A stretch of DNA of 64,000 nt from Paenibacillus sp. NFR01 (lineage in GTDB: Bacteria; Bacillota; Bacilli; Paenibacillales; Paenibacillaceae). Below, piece after piece: positions 34,675-44,149 of this stretch. Both the position numbers and the translations under genes were made by a program. The stretch lies in NCBI RefSeq assembly GCF_900111565.1, contig NZ_FOIK01000001.1:1209309-1273308 (forward strand), given 5' to 3'. Under the pieces are notes generated by a model. It was not told where the DNA came from. It was given only the letters and a program-made list of their open reading frames with translations, and made no database searches. Position 1 is the first letter of the stretch; each line of letters opens with the position of its first letter.

Positions 34675-35853
34675 TCAAATCCGCCGCTGTGGCGAGAATA
34701 ATAACCCCGTCAAACCGAATAAAATATAAAAACCTCCAAGCAGCGCGAACACGCCGCCACCGAAGCCGAATTGCAGCAAAAGTCCGCCGATTCCCGGGCC
34801 GATGATGCTCCCTAAACTATAGTGGAAGGAAGAAACCACATTCGCAGCGGGCAGCAGATTGCGCGGCAAAATATCGGCGGCAAAGCTGAGGCCGAGCGAA
34901 AAAAAGGACCCGACCAGTCCGCCGGCGATCATGAGGAGGACAAACGTCGCAGCAAAATGGTTACCGGCCAGCGGCAGCAGCATAAACGCGATTCCACCCG
35001 CGGTACCGGCCATAATCAGGATATTCTTGCGTCCGTACCGATCGCTCCAGATGCCGAGCGGAAGCTGCAGCAGCAGTCCGCCGATGCCGGCAAACGGCAG
35101 CAGCACCGCAATCTGATCGGCGGTAAAGCCGATGCGCAGGCCGTAAACCGGGAAATTGCTGTTCAGGCTTGCTTCCATATACCCATAAAGCAGCGCCGGA
35201 ATCAGCGCATACCAGGCAAGGCTGTAGCTGCGCCCGAAGCGGCGCGCCTGGCTTTCGCCGTGCTCGACCTTATCCGGATGCGAATCCGGCAACTTGATCC
35301 CCACCAACAGCAGGATGAGCGCGAACAAGACCGCGAGCACGATAAACGGAGCCGGCTGGCCGAACCGCAGCAGGCTGATGCCGACCGGGCCGAGGCTAAA
35401 ACCCAGGCCGTAGGACATGCCGTACAACGACAGATTGCGCCCCCGGTGCTCCGCCGGGGCCATGAGCAGCACCCAGAGCTGTGCGGCGTAGTTGATGGCC
35501 GAATCGCCGATACCGATCAATAGACGCAGGAAAAACCAGATCTTTATGCCGGGAAACAGCGGAAACAGAACCAGCGTCACCAGCACCAGCGCAATGCCGG
35601 CGGCCATCAGTTTTTTAAAACCGAGCGCGCCGAGCACCCGCTCCGCAATCAGCGTCATGCCAAAGGAACCGAGATATAAAGCGGCGGCGTTCAAGCCGTT
35701 CAGCGATGAGGAAATTCCTTTTTGCTCCAGCAGAATGGATAATACCGGCAGAAGAAGCCCTTGGCTGAGGCCTGCGGCGATTATGACAGTAATCAGAATG
35801 AAATAGTGTGTACGGCTTTCGCTTGCATGCGAAAGTCCCTGCCGGTCGGACAA
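34675..35853 (-). CDS. MFS transporter
   Basis: The 392-residue protein has twelve likely membrane helices, and the loop motif SDRYGRKNILIMAG (the family's motif A, about 265) marks a drug/H+ antiporter-like member. It would export or import a small molecule using the proton gradient. The start is a TTG with AGGAGG 8 bases upstream. It is divergent from the ArsR-like regulator gene with 98 bases between, an arrangement that suggests the regulator controls it. Confidence 0.9.
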   Translation of the reverse strand: MSDRQGLSHASESRTHYFILITVIIAAGLSQGLLLPVLSILLEQKGISSSLNGLNAAALYLGSFGMTLIAERVLGALGFKKLMAAGIALVLVTLVLFPLFPGIKIWFFLRLLIGIGDSAINYAAQLWVLLMAPAEHRGRNLSLYGMSYGLGFSLGPVGISLLRFGQPAPFIVLAVLFALILLLVGIKLPDSHPDKVEHGESQARRFGRSYSLAWYALIPALLYGYMEASLNSNFPVYGLRIGFTADQIAVLLPFAGIGGLLLQLPLGIWSDRYGRKNILIMAGTAGGIAFMLLPLAGNHFAATFVLLMIAGGLVGSFFSLGLSFAADILPRNLLPAANVVSSFHYSLGSIIGPGIGGLLLQFGFGGGVFALLGGFYILFGLTGLLFSPQRRI

Positions 35854-35951
35854 TTTTTTTCCTCCTACATTATGTCTTTGAGAACCTTACGCCAAATGGC
35901 AAACACGGAACATTATAGTAGACAACCCTCTTCAAAACAAGAGATAATATA

Positions 35952-36905
35952 TTGAAGCAAGGAAATCCGAAGGGGTGTAAAGCTTTCGTGAGCTATGAAC
36001 TGAAAATTGACGTTTCGCCTGTTTATGAACTGCTGGACAGTTTTATGTTATATGTAACGCGAAAATGGGTCTCCAACCTGGACATCGGGCATGAGTGGGT
36101 CCGCGACCTGGACAACCGCATTCCTCCGCAGCAGGTGCTGGCGCTCCGCCAGGCGGCCGATTGGCCGTTCAGCGATTACGATGTGCTGTATGCCTGGGCT
36201 TACAGCCGCGGTCCCGCGTCCAAGGTGACGCAGTTTCTGGATGAGCTGGAGGCATGCAGTCCTAAGGACTGCTTTTTGCGCTCGACGCCGTTTTTCCCGG
36301 ATATTACGCTGGACGAATGTAATCGCATCAAGAGCGGCTATGTTCCGCTGCTGCGCCTATGGTATGAGCAATATTTTCGCCATGTGGAGCATAAGATGCT
36401 GGCCCTGCTGATCGAAGACGCCGCGGAGAAAAAGATGCTCGAGAGCAAGATGGACCCCGAAGCGCTGATCGAATTCGCTTCCGGCGGCGTGGTTCTGGAG
36501 GACATTCCCGATCTGAAAACCGTCGTCCTGCTCCCTACCGTTCATAACCGTCCGCTGAATACGTACTGCTTCTACACCACGCTCATGATTATCCAGTATC
36601 CCGTGGAGGTTCCCACCGATAACGAAGAGGAGCCGCCGCTCGTGCTGCTGCGCATGACCAAAGCTCTCTCCGATCCGACGCGCTTGCGGCTGCTGCGTTA
36701 TTTGGCGGATGAGCCGAAGACGTTGTGGGAGATCCAGTCCGATCTGCACCAGTCCAGCGAAATGCTGATGCATCATCTGCTCACGCTTCGCGTTGCCGGA
36801 CTGCTGAGGATCCACTTAAGCGGCGAAGGCAACGAAAGGTTCAGCATCCGCACGGATGGCGCTTCGGAACTGCAGATGTTCCTGGAGTCCTATATTCGTA
36901 TATAA
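35952..36905 (+). CDS. large ArsR-like regulator with N-terminal sensor region
   Basis: The protein is 317 residues. The last third (about 228-300) is an ArsR-type winged helix: MTKALSDPTRLRLLRYLADEPKTLWEIQSDLHQSSEMLMHHL-like sequence and a wing ending SIRTDG. The first 225 residues are helical, with no Cys cluster, and are not recognised; I take them as a sensor or dimerisation region. ArsR proteins are normally about 100 residues, so this belongs to a larger subgroup known in Bacilli. Starts at TTG 35952 or GTG 35988 are both possible; the latter has AAGGGG 12 bases before it. It is divergent from the MFS gene. Confidence 0.75.
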   Translation: MKQGNPKGCKAFVSYELKIDVSPVYELLDSFMLYVTRKWVSNLDIGHEWVRDLDNRIPPQQVLALRQAADWPFSDYDVLYAWAYSRGPASKVTQFLDELEACSPKDCFLRSTPFFPDITLDECNRIKSGYVPLLRLWYEQYFRHVEHKMLALLIEDAAEKKMLESKMDPEALIEFASGGVVLEDIPDLKTVVLLPTVHNRPLNTYCFYTTLMIIQYPVEVPTDNEEEPPLVLLRMTKALSDPTRLRLLRYLADEPKTLWEIQSDLHQSSEMLMHHLLTLRVAGLLRIHLSGEGNERFSIRTDGASELQMFLESYIRI

Positions 36906-36949
36906 TTGAAGTATTCTTTAGAGACATAGAGAGACAGGAGTGAAAGAAC

Positions 36950-37702
36950 ATGAAATATTTGCCGCAGCAAGTGATTTTTGATCTCGACGACACCCTGGTG
37001 CACTGCAACAAGTATTTTGACCTCATCCTGGGGCAATATTTCGAGCTGATGGCTGGATGGTTCGGCGATACCGGACTGACAACCGGTGAAGTGCGCGCCA
37101 AGCAAGTGGAGATCGACGTGGAAACGGTTAACGCAAGCGGGCTGGCGAGCGACAATTTTCCGAAATCGCTGATTGCCACTTACCGCTTTTTCTGCGAAAA
37201 ATACGGCCGGGCCTTCGATCCGTTCGAAGAACGCCAGCTGATGAAGCTTGGCTTGTCCGTCTACGATCAGGAGATCGAAGCCTATCCGGGTATGGTGGAG
37301 ACGCTGGACGCGCTCAAGCAGGATGGGCATGACCTGTACCTCTACACCGGCGGTGACGACACGATCCAGCGGCGCAAGATCGAGCAAATGAAGCTCGACA
37401 GTTATTTCAACGAACGGATTTATATCCGGCAGCACAAAAACGTCGAAGCGCTGGAGGGCATTCTCTCCGCCCTGTCCTTCGACCGGACCCGGACCTGGAT
37501 GATCGGCAACTCCCTGCGTACCGACGTGCTTCCGGCTTTAACGGCCGGCATTCACAGCATTTATCTGAAGCAGCAAAACGAGTGGCTCTATAATCTCATT
37601 GAACTGCAGCATGAACGCAAACATGCCGTAACAACCATCAATGCGTTGTATGAAGTGCTGCCGGTCATCCGGAACGCATCCAGACGTAAGCACCACGGGT
37701 GA
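36950..37702 (+). CDS. HAD-superfamily hydrolase
   Basis: This 250-residue hydrolase has HAD motif I FDLDDTLV (nucleophile Asp near 11), a helical cap domain of about 90 residues, motif II at LYTGGDD, and motif III/IV RTWMIGNSLRTDVLPAL. It probably acts as a small-molecule phosphatase; the substrate is not apparent. The ATG follows GACAGGAGTG. It is 44 bases downstream of the ArsR-like regulator and ends at a terminator, so the two are likely co-transcribed. Confidence 0.88.
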   Translation: MKYLPQQVIFDLDDTLVHCNKYFDLILGQYFELMAGWFGDTGLTTGEVRAKQVEIDVETVNASGLASDNFPKSLIATYRFFCEKYGRAFDPFEERQLMKLGLSVYDQEIEAYPGMVETLDALKQDGHDLYLYTGGDDTIQRRKIEQMKLDSYFNERIYIRQHKNVEALEGILSALSFDRTRTWMIGNSLRTDVLPALTAGIHSIYLKQQNEWLYNLIELQHERKHAVTTINALYEVLPVIRNASRRKHHG

Positions 37703-37727
37703 CAATCGCTTTCTCCAACTATTGACT

Positions 37728-37775
37728 AAGCGACAGCTAAGGACGGGAAACAAAGTCTTGGGCTGTCGCTTTTTT
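37728..37775. terminator. bidirectional terminator between HAD and GNAT genes
   Basis: A 10-bp perfect stem (37728-37737 with 37762-37771) followed by TTTTT on the plus strand. It serves the convergent HAD and GNAT genes. Confidence 0.85.
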
Positions 37776-37777
37776 CG

Positions 37778-38206
37778 TCAATGATCCAATAAACTTTTCG
37801 AAAAATACTTAGGCGCCTCCGTAAAGCACTGCCGCTCATAAAAGCGATGGGCGTCGGTTCTTCTGGATTGGCAGTGAACCTGAATGCGGTCACATCCTCT
37901 TTTTCGGGCGGAGGCAGAAGCATAGTCCTCTAGTTTCTTACCGACTCCCTTACTGCGGATCGAAGCGTCCACAACCAGATAACTGATCGAAGCAATGTCG
38001 CCTTCTAAGCCCAGCTGCGGGATATAATGCAACGAAATACAGGCAACCACTTGTCCTGCCTCTTCATAGACCATTAATTCTTCGTTCGGGTCAGCAAGAA
38101 GCCGCTCCATTTTTGCTTTCATGAAGACTTCGGTGTCCGGGTAGCCCAGCTGGCTCAAAAGTTCGGATAACTTTTTCCCATCCTCCGGTTTGGCTTTTCT
38201 AATCAT
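37778..38206 (-). CDS. GNAT-family N-acetyltransferase
   Basis: This protein of 142 residues has the whole fold: N-terminal MIRKAKPEDGKKLSELLSQLGYP, strand IASISYLVVDASIRSKGVGKKL with the acetyl-CoA loop R-S-K-G-V-G-K near 90, and ending HRFYERQCFTEAPKYFSK, the usual signature for small GNAT enzymes that acetylate small molecules. The substrate is unknown. Start ATG directly after AAAAAGG. Confidence 0.88.
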   Translation of the reverse strand: MIRKAKPEDGKKLSELLSQLGYPDTEVFMKAKMERLLADPNEELMVYEEAGQVVACISLHYIPQLGLEGDIASISYLVVDASIRSKGVGKKLEDYASASARKRGCDRIQVHCQSRRTDAHRFYERQCFTEAPKYFSKSLLDH

Positions 38207-38452
38207 CCTTTTTGCCCCCGTTCCCTTCTAAATCCGGCTTCATCGATTACCGATTGCCCTAATCATGACAGGAGTTTAGCGGAACGGCCAGAACCACGGT
38301 GCTGCTGTTTCGAAGCTACCGTGGTCCATACTCACTAAGACGCAGCTCCTAATTTTCTAAGAATGTCCTGTTTTGTTACAAAAAGCATAGGCAGACAACA
38401 TTGCGATGCTTATAATGTTCGAGTAGATTTCGATCATTGCGGGAGGTTACAA

Positions 38453-39187
38453 ATGAACAGAAAATCCGATCCTGCACGGAGCAACAAAAGCAATAACCGC
38501 ATGCTGCTGCCGATGGTGCTGGGTATCGCAGTCGTCGTGCTGCTCGGCTTGCTGCTGTATGTATGGACTGGGGCTAACTCGAAGGATGACGCCGCGCTGG
38601 AGAACTTGCCCAACTACACGGATGTCAAAGGCACGATTGTCGTTGACGGCCTGAAGTACGAGAAGCAGCCGCATTTGGGCGACGCCGGAGCTAAAGTGAA
38701 GGTTATTGAATTCGCCGATTTCAAATGTCCGGTATGCAAAAAATGGACCGCCACGTATATGGACACCTTCATCAAGGATTATGTCGATACCGGCAAAGCC
38801 GAATATTACTTCATGAATTTCGCCTTCATCGACCGCGATTCTTACCTGGCCGCCAGCGCCGGAGAAGCCATCTATCACCAAAGCAACGAGAAGTTCTGGG
38901 AATACGTACATAAGCTGTACGATCATCAGGGCGACGAGAGCAAGATTTGGGCTACACAGAAATTCATCCTGAATTTTGTGAAGAAAAATATCGAAGGCAT
39001 CGATTACACCCAGTTTGAACAGGACCTGACCAATCATACGTACATGTACGACGTCAAAGAAGATTTCAAAATCGCCGGCGCGTACGGCGTCAACGGCACA
39101 CCGAAGTTTATGGTCAACGGCGTGCTGCTGAAGGATTCCTCCTATGAAGGCCTAACTGCAGCGATTGACGCGCAGCTGGAACAATAG
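38453..39187 (+). CDS. membrane-anchored DsbA/BdbD-like thiol oxidoreductase
   Basis: From the ATG at 38453 (GGGAGG upstream) the protein has 244 residues. One membrane segment (about 18-39), then an extracytoplasmic thioredoxin-fold domain with the active site FADFKCPVCKKW (Cys92 and Cys95), the inserted helical domain, and the cis-Pro loop VNGTPKFMVNG. Such proteins form or shuffle disulfides in secreted proteins. The usual BdbC quinone partner is not adjacent. A terminator follows at once, so it is monocistronic. Confidence 0.9.
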   Translation: MNRKSDPARSNKSNNRMLLPMVLGIAVVVLLGLLLYVWTGANSKDDAALENLPNYTDVKGTIVVDGLKYEKQPHLGDAGAKVKVIEFADFKCPVCKKWTATYMDTFIKDYVDTGKAEYYFMNFAFIDRDSYLAASAGEAIYHQSNEKFWEYVHKLYDHQGDESKIWATQKFILNFVKKNIEGIDYTQFEQDLTNHTYMYDVKEDFKIAGAYGVNGTPKFMVNGVLLKDSSYEGLTAAIDAQLEQ

Positions 39188-39207
39188 GAATTGCAGCATG
39201 TACAAAA

Positions 39208-39254
39208 AAGAAGCGTATCCGTAATGAGAAGTCATCATCGGGTACGCTTCTTTT
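39208..39254 (+). terminator. terminator of the DsbA-like gene
   Basis: Arms 39208-39217 and 39243-39252 form a perfect 10-bp stem, extended by CCG/CGG, and are followed by TTTTG. Confidence 0.8.
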
Positions 39255-39297
39255 GTAATTCAAAATTCCCGGAGAACCAATCTCCGAAGTAATTAGC

Positions 39298-39319
39298 GGG
39301 ATTTTCTCCCTTTAAATCC
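39298..39319. repeat. single copy of the GGGA-N-TCCC palindromic repeat
   Basis: GGGATTTTCTCCC followed by TTTAAATCC matches the repeat units at 6659-6840. It lies in the gap between the DsbA-like gene and topB. Confidence 0.5.
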
Positions 39320-39356
39320 GCCCATTTCGTTTAACGGCCCCGATTCCTTTGCCCGG

Positions 39357-41720
39357 CTATTCCACTTCCAGCCGGCCGGTACTGCGGTCGGCCAGCACCA
39401 GCTTGCCTTCTGCGGCGTCATCTCCGGGACCGCCGAGCTTCAGCTTGCCCGTTTTGCCTTTCTCGAGCAGCGCTTTAACCTGCGCGTCGGTCAAAGTGCG
39501 GCCGTGCGTCTCCTTCCAGATGACGAAGCCGCAGCCGGTTTTGTAGTTGGAGCAGCCGTAGCCTTTGCGGCCCATAAAGATCGCTCCGCCGCAGCCGGGC
39601 CGCGGGCAGGGGCCGATCACCTTCGGCCCCGCGTCCGCCTCCGGCGCGGCTGCGGATCGGCGCGCCCGCGGGGGCTTTGCCGCGGGCGTGCCTTCCGTCG
39701 CGGCTGCGCTACGCGCCGCGACGGCGGAACCGGCGGCGGCACCTGAGCCGCCGGCCTCCGCTCCGGCCGCCCGGCGCCCCGGCGCCTTCGCGGCCGTGCC
39801 CTTGCGCGCGGCGCCCGCTTCGCCGCGCGCCCCGCCCCGAGGACGCGCCTGCGGAGCGTCGCCCTCAAAAGAGGTTTTGTCCGCGCGCGACTGCACGCGG
39901 ACCTTCTCCACAATCATCGTCGCGAATCGCTTGACGTTCTCCATGAACTGGAGATCGGAGGCCGTGCCGCGCGAAATTTGGTTGAGCCGGCGTTCCCACT
40001 GGCCGGTCATCTCCGGCGAGGTCAGCAGCTCCACGCCGGCGCCGCGGATCAGTTCGATGGCGGTGCGCCCCTTTTGCGTAATGACGATCTTTTTCCCCTG
40101 CATTTCGATGTATCCGACATTCTTGAGCCGTTCGATCGTCGCCGCGCGGGTCGCCGGCGTGCCAAGTCCCGATTCCTTCATCGCATCGCGCAGCTCTTCG
40201 TCTTCGATCTGTTTGCCTGCGCTTTCCATCGCCTTGAGCAAAGTCCCTTCCGTGTAGGCCTTCGGCGGCTGCGTGTCCTTCTCCTTCACTTCTGCGTCGC
40301 GGCAGGTCACGCCTTCGGTGCGGCTCAGCGAAAACGGTTCATTGACCTCGATTTCTTCTTCCTCTTCGTCCTCTTTGCCTTTACCCTTCGCGGCCTTTGC
40401 CTTGTCCTTTTTCGAGTTCTGGTCGGCGTAAATGACCTTCCAACCCAGGCTGAGCAGCTCTTTGACCGATGTTTTGAAGGTTTCGCCCAACACCTCGGTC
40501 AGAACGGTATGGACTTTGTATTCCGCCGCCGGATAGAACTGCGACAGAAAACGCCGGACGATCATATCATACAGCTTGGCTTCGTCCGGACTCAGCCCGC
40601 TGGCCTTGCGCGGCGTCGGCAGAATCGCGTGGTGATCCTCGACTTTTGCGGGATTGCACACATATTTATTGCCGGTATGCACGAGATTTCGGCTGGCGCC
40701 CTGTACCCATTCGTCGTAGTTCCCGCCTTGCAGCGAGGAAAGCGTCTTGTGCATCTCCGGAATATTCTGCTCGGTGACATAGTTCGAATTGGTACGCGGA
40801 TACGAAATCACTTTATGCTTTTCATAGAGCGCTTGGGCAAGATCCAGCGTTTTTTTGGCCGAAAACGAATATTTGCCGTTCGCTTCCCGCTGCAGCAGCG
40901 TCAGGTCATACAGCTTGTTCGGAAACTCCCGCGTATCCTTCACCTCGTAGGATGCAATCCGACCGGGCTGGCCCTTCACCTTGGCGGCAATGGCTTCCGC
41001 TTTGTCCCGCTCCGTCAGGCGGTCTCCCTGCCAGAGCCCTTTGTACGCCGTATCTCCCTGCGCAAACTGGCCTTCTACCTCAAAATATTTCAGCGAATCA
41101 AACGACTCGATCGTTTTTTGCCGGTCATAAATGAGCGCCAGCACCGGCGTCTGTACCCGTCCCACCGACAGCAGCACCTGATGTTTGGTCGTAAACGCCC
41201 GCGAACCGTTCATGCCGATCAGCCAATCCGCTTCGCTGCGCGCTTTTGCCGCCTTGGTCAGATTCTCGTATTCCGAACCGTCCTTCAGCTCCTGAAAGCC
41301 TTTGCGGATCGTCTCCGGCGTCAGGTCCGAAATCCACAGCCGTTTCACCGGCTGGCTCAGCTTCAAATGCCGCTGGATCAATGAAAAAATATGCTGTCCT
41401 TCCCGCCCGGCGTCGCACGAGTTGACGAGCAGATCGCAGCGTTTGGCCAGCTCGCCGATCACTTTAAGCTGATCCACCGTCCGCGGATTCGGCACCAGCT
41501 TGAAATGCTCGGGAATGATCGGGAGATCGCCGATGTTCCACTTTTTGTATTTTGGATCATAGGCGTCCGGTTCGGCCAGACCGATCAAATGCCCGATCGC
41601 CCAGGTAATGATGTATTGCTCCCCTTCGAGATAAGAGCGGTGATTTTTAGCCTTCGGCTCAATTGCGGCCGCGATGTTGCGTCCCATATCCGGTTTTTCC
41701 GCAATGATAAGTGTCTTCAA
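39357..41720 (-). CDS. topB: DNA topoisomerase III
   Basis: A type IA topoisomerase that relaxes and decatenates DNA through a single-strand gate. The 787-residue protein has the TOPRIM domain (IIAEKPDMG with Glu8; DAGREGQ at 103-109), the catalytic Tyr307 in VISYPRTNSNYV, and the four-domain arch up to about 600. An unusual stretch of about 70 residues rich in Ala, Arg, Gly and Pro (about 630-705) links to a four-Cys topoisomerase zinc-ribbon-like repeat (CPRPGCGGAIFMGRKGYGCSNYKTGC). That linker's DNA is markedly GC-rich. Confidence 0.93.
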   Translation of the reverse strand: MKTLIIAEKPDMGRNIAAAIEPKAKNHRSYLEGEQYIITWAIGHLIGLAEPDAYDPKYKKWNIGDLPIIPEHFKLVPNPRTVDQLKVIGELAKRCDLLVNSCDAGREGQHIFSLIQRHLKLSQPVKRLWISDLTPETIRKGFQELKDGSEYENLTKAAKARSEADWLIGMNGSRAFTTKHQVLLSVGRVQTPVLALIYDRQKTIESFDSLKYFEVEGQFAQGDTAYKGLWQGDRLTERDKAEAIAAKVKGQPGRIASYEVKDTREFPNKLYDLTLLQREANGKYSFSAKKTLDLAQALYEKHKVISYPRTNSNYVTEQNIPEMHKTLSSLQGGNYDEWVQGASRNLVHTGNKYVCNPAKVEDHHAILPTPRKASGLSPDEAKLYDMIVRRFLSQFYPAAEYKVHTVLTEVLGETFKTSVKELLSLGWKVIYADQNSKKDKAKAAKGKGKEDEEEEEIEVNEPFSLSRTEGVTCRDAEVKEKDTQPPKAYTEGTLLKAMESAGKQIEDEELRDAMKESGLGTPATRAATIERLKNVGYIEMQGKKIVITQKGRTAIELIRGAGVELLTSPEMTGQWERRLNQISRGTASDLQFMENVKRFATMIVEKVRVQSRADKTSFEGDAPQARPRGGARGEAGAARKGTAAKAPGRRAAGAEAGGSGAAAGSAVAARSAAATEGTPAAKPPRARRSAAAPEADAGPKVIGPCPRPGCGGAIFMGRKGYGCSNYKTGCGFVIWKETHGRTLTDAQVKALLEKGKTGKLKLGGPGDDAAEGKLVLADRSTGRLEVE

Positions 41721-41920
41721 AACAATCGCTCCTTAGCCTTCTATCGGTCTTCCAAAATGCGTCCAGTATTCTATTATACTATAAACCGCATCCGGCTCGC
41801 CAAGGACCAGAGAAGCGAAAAATGGCTTGTGCATCTCCGCACTTTTAAAGTAATTGCATCTCCAGTTCTTCCTAAGCATACAAGTTGCCATCGTTTTCTC
41901 TATCTTTCGGGTCCGTCCAC

Positions 41921-43633
41921 TCAATGATTCGGGGACATGGACGCTGCCACTCGCTCGATAACTTCTGAGGTTTCCAGCACTTCGCGAATTCCAGTCCTCC
42001 GGTCGGTGTATTCCACCTTACCCTCGGCCGCATCTTTACCGACAACGATCATCGCCGGACAACCGATCAGCGCGGCATCCTTGAACTTGACTCCGGCGCG
42101 TTCGTCCCGGTCGTCCAGCAGCACGTCGAAACCTCGTCCTGTTAGTTCCATATAGAGCTGCTCCGCCAGTACCAACTGCTGCCCGTCTTTAACGGATACT
42201 GGCAAAAGATGCACATGATACGGAGCCAAACCCGAAGGCCAGACTACGCCATCGTCGTTCAGCCGCTGCTCCGCTACCGCCGCCAGCAAACGGGAGACGC
42301 CGATGCCGTAGCAGCCCATGATCATCGGCGTATTCACACCGGTCGCATCGAGGAACATTGCGCCAAGCTTGGCGCTATATTTGGTCCCCAGCTTGAAGAC
42401 ATGCCCGATTTCGATGCCCCTTTCAAAACGGATATGACCCGCTCCGCATTCCGGGCAAATCTCGCCGGCTTCAAGGTTGCGGAAATCTCCAACCTGTTCA
42501 ATAGCAAAATCACGGCCTGGCACCACATGACGCAGATGGTAATCTTTGCGGCCGGCACCGGTAACGCCTTCGGCCATTGCCACTACAGCTCCATCAATCA
42601 GCATGCGCAGCTTCAAGCCTACCGGTCCGACAAAACCGTTCTCCATCCCGGCCTGCTCCTGTACGGCTTCCGGCAAAGCCAGTGCGATGTTTACCGCTCC
42701 AAGCGCATTCTTGACCTTGATCTCGTTAACCTCATGATCGCCGCGCACCAACACGGCAACATATTGCCCGTCTGCCTCGTAGACCAGCGTCTTGATGATT
42801 CCTTCGGCGCGCAGTCCGTACTCGCTTACGAGCTGAGGGATCGTTCGCGATCCCGGCGTCGAAAAGGCTTCTGCAGGCGGTAAGGCACCGTCCGCCACTG
42901 TTTTTGGCGGTACCACAGCAGCGGCCTTCTCCAGATTGGCCGCATAGGCGCATGCCGGGCAGACGGCCAGAGTGTCTTCGCCGATCGCGGAGAGCGCCAT
43001 GAACTCATGGCTGCCTCCCTCGCCGCCGATTGCGCCGGCATCGGCATGCACAGGACGGAAATCCAACCCGCAGCGCTCAAAGATGCGGCAGTAGGCTTCG
43101 TACATTCGGCGGTACGATTCATCCAGCCCCTCCAGGCTGGAATCGAAAGAATAGGCATCTTTCATCAGAAACTCCCGGCCGCGCAGCAGACCCGAGCGCG
43201 GACGCCGTTCGTCGCGGAATTTCGTCTGAATCTGGTACAACATGAGCGGCAGCTTCTTGTAGGACTTAATATCGCCGCCGAGCAGCGAAGTGATGGTTTC
43301 TTCATGGGTCGGGCCCAGCACAAAGTCCCGCTCGTGGCGGTCCTGAAGCTTAATCAGCTCCTTGCCGTACACCTCATACCTGCCGGATTCTCTCCACAGC
43401 TCTGCAGGCTGCAGCGCCGGCAAAAGGAGTTCCTGTGCCCCTGCGCGCTCCATTTCCTCGCGGACGATCGTCTCGATGTTCCGCAGCACACGCCGGCCTA
43501 ACGGGAGGTAGCTGTAAATTCCTGCCGCAAGCTGGCGGATGTAACCGCCCCTGAGCAGCAGCTGATGTCCCGCTGTATCGGCACCACCCGGCGCCTCCCT
43601 TAATGTTGGCAGCAGCATTTGGCTTTGACGCAT
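41921..43633 (-). CDS. proS: prolyl-tRNA synthetase
   Basis: ProRS charges tRNA-Pro. From the ATG at 43633 (GAGGGG upstream; the longer frame from 43702 runs into the leader) the protein has 570 residues. It is a class II synthetase of the bacterial type with the editing insertion: GGYIRQLAAGIYSYLPLG, motif 2 near FRDERRPRSGLLRGREFLMKDAYSFD-type sequence, the INS editing domain (about 230-400, with KTLVY), motif 3 GCYGIGVSRLL, and the C-terminal anticodon domain. A T-box leader upstream senses uncharged tRNA-Pro. Confidence 0.96.
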   Translation of the reverse strand: MRQSQMLLPTLREAPGGADTAGHQLLLRGGYIRQLAAGIYSYLPLGRRVLRNIETIVREEMERAGAQELLLPALQPAELWRESGRYEVYGKELIKLQDRHERDFVLGPTHEETITSLLGGDIKSYKKLPLMLYQIQTKFRDERRPRSGLLRGREFLMKDAYSFDSSLEGLDESYRRMYEAYCRIFERCGLDFRPVHADAGAIGGEGGSHEFMALSAIGEDTLAVCPACAYAANLEKAAAVVPPKTVADGALPPAEAFSTPGSRTIPQLVSEYGLRAEGIIKTLVYEADGQYVAVLVRGDHEVNEIKVKNALGAVNIALALPEAVQEQAGMENGFVGPVGLKLRMLIDGAVVAMAEGVTGAGRKDYHLRHVVPGRDFAIEQVGDFRNLEAGEICPECGAGHIRFERGIEIGHVFKLGTKYSAKLGAMFLDATGVNTPMIMGCYGIGVSRLLAAVAEQRLNDDGVVWPSGLAPYHVHLLPVSVKDGQQLVLAEQLYMELTGRGFDVLLDDRDERAGVKFKDAALIGCPAMIVVGKDAAEGKVEYTDRRTGIREVLETSEVIERVAASMSPNH

Positions 43634-43693
43634 AAAACCATTCCCCTCTCTAAATGACCATGCTTCGCGAAGTATCAGGCAGCAAACGCAAAA

Positions 43694-43990
43694 AAGGCGC
43701 ATTCGTCAGGGACGAATGCGCCGTGTTACCACCCTTTTTCAACCGTCAGATCTTACCTAACAGTCCTCTGTCCGGATAACGGCCGGGACCGGCAGCATAC
43801 CGGATATAATCCGTGCTGCAGCTTCCAAGGCAGGATGCTTATTCATCGCGGGCCGAAGAACCTTTCAGCCGGCGGGTTCTCTCTCTGTTCTGGCGATATC
43901 CGAATCATGCAGGTCCATGGTCAACGCTGTTGCTATATCAATCTGCTTTCCAATCTAATCGATATTTCCAGATACGTCAAGCACTGTATC
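43694..43990 (-). promoter_or_regulatory. T-box leader of proS
   Basis: On the minus strand the T-box AGGGTGGTAACACGG (within 43719-43735) is followed by a 12-bp terminator stem (43696-43707 with 43711-43722) and a T-run. Upstream, ACAGAGAG (AG bulge) and CCGGCTGAAAGG mark Stem I. The specifier region reads GCATCCTGCCTTGG; CCT triplets at minus-strand 43834-43832 and 43830-43828 would specify proline. Uncharged tRNA-Pro pairing with the T-box would prevent the terminator. The exact specifier needs folding. Nothing else is visible in the rest of the gap to 44149. Confidence 0.9.
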
Positions 43991-44149
43991 CGCTTACATT
44001 CCTTTGGCTGTTCGTAAATAAATTTTTTTAAATATTGGTTTTTCATATGAAATTATTATACCGATTTACCGAATATATGAATAAGCATTTGAGAGGACGT
44101 TGTAAACTCCATTACTACAGCCTCTATGCATCCAAGGGGGAGTCATCGC

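Noticed and set aside
38293..38328. Stem-loop ACCACGGT...ACCGTGGT upstream of the DsbA-like gene
   Set aside because: An 8-bp stem with a long loop and no T-run; too weak to call a terminator or riboswitch.
39565..40257. 230-codon open frame antisense to topB
   Set aside because: Low-complexity Ala/Arg translation of the GC-rich linker and its surroundings; topB on the other strand has full family motifs.
41733..41924. 63-codon open frame between topB and proS
   Set aside because: No ribosome binding site, no protein-like pattern, and it overlaps the end of proS.
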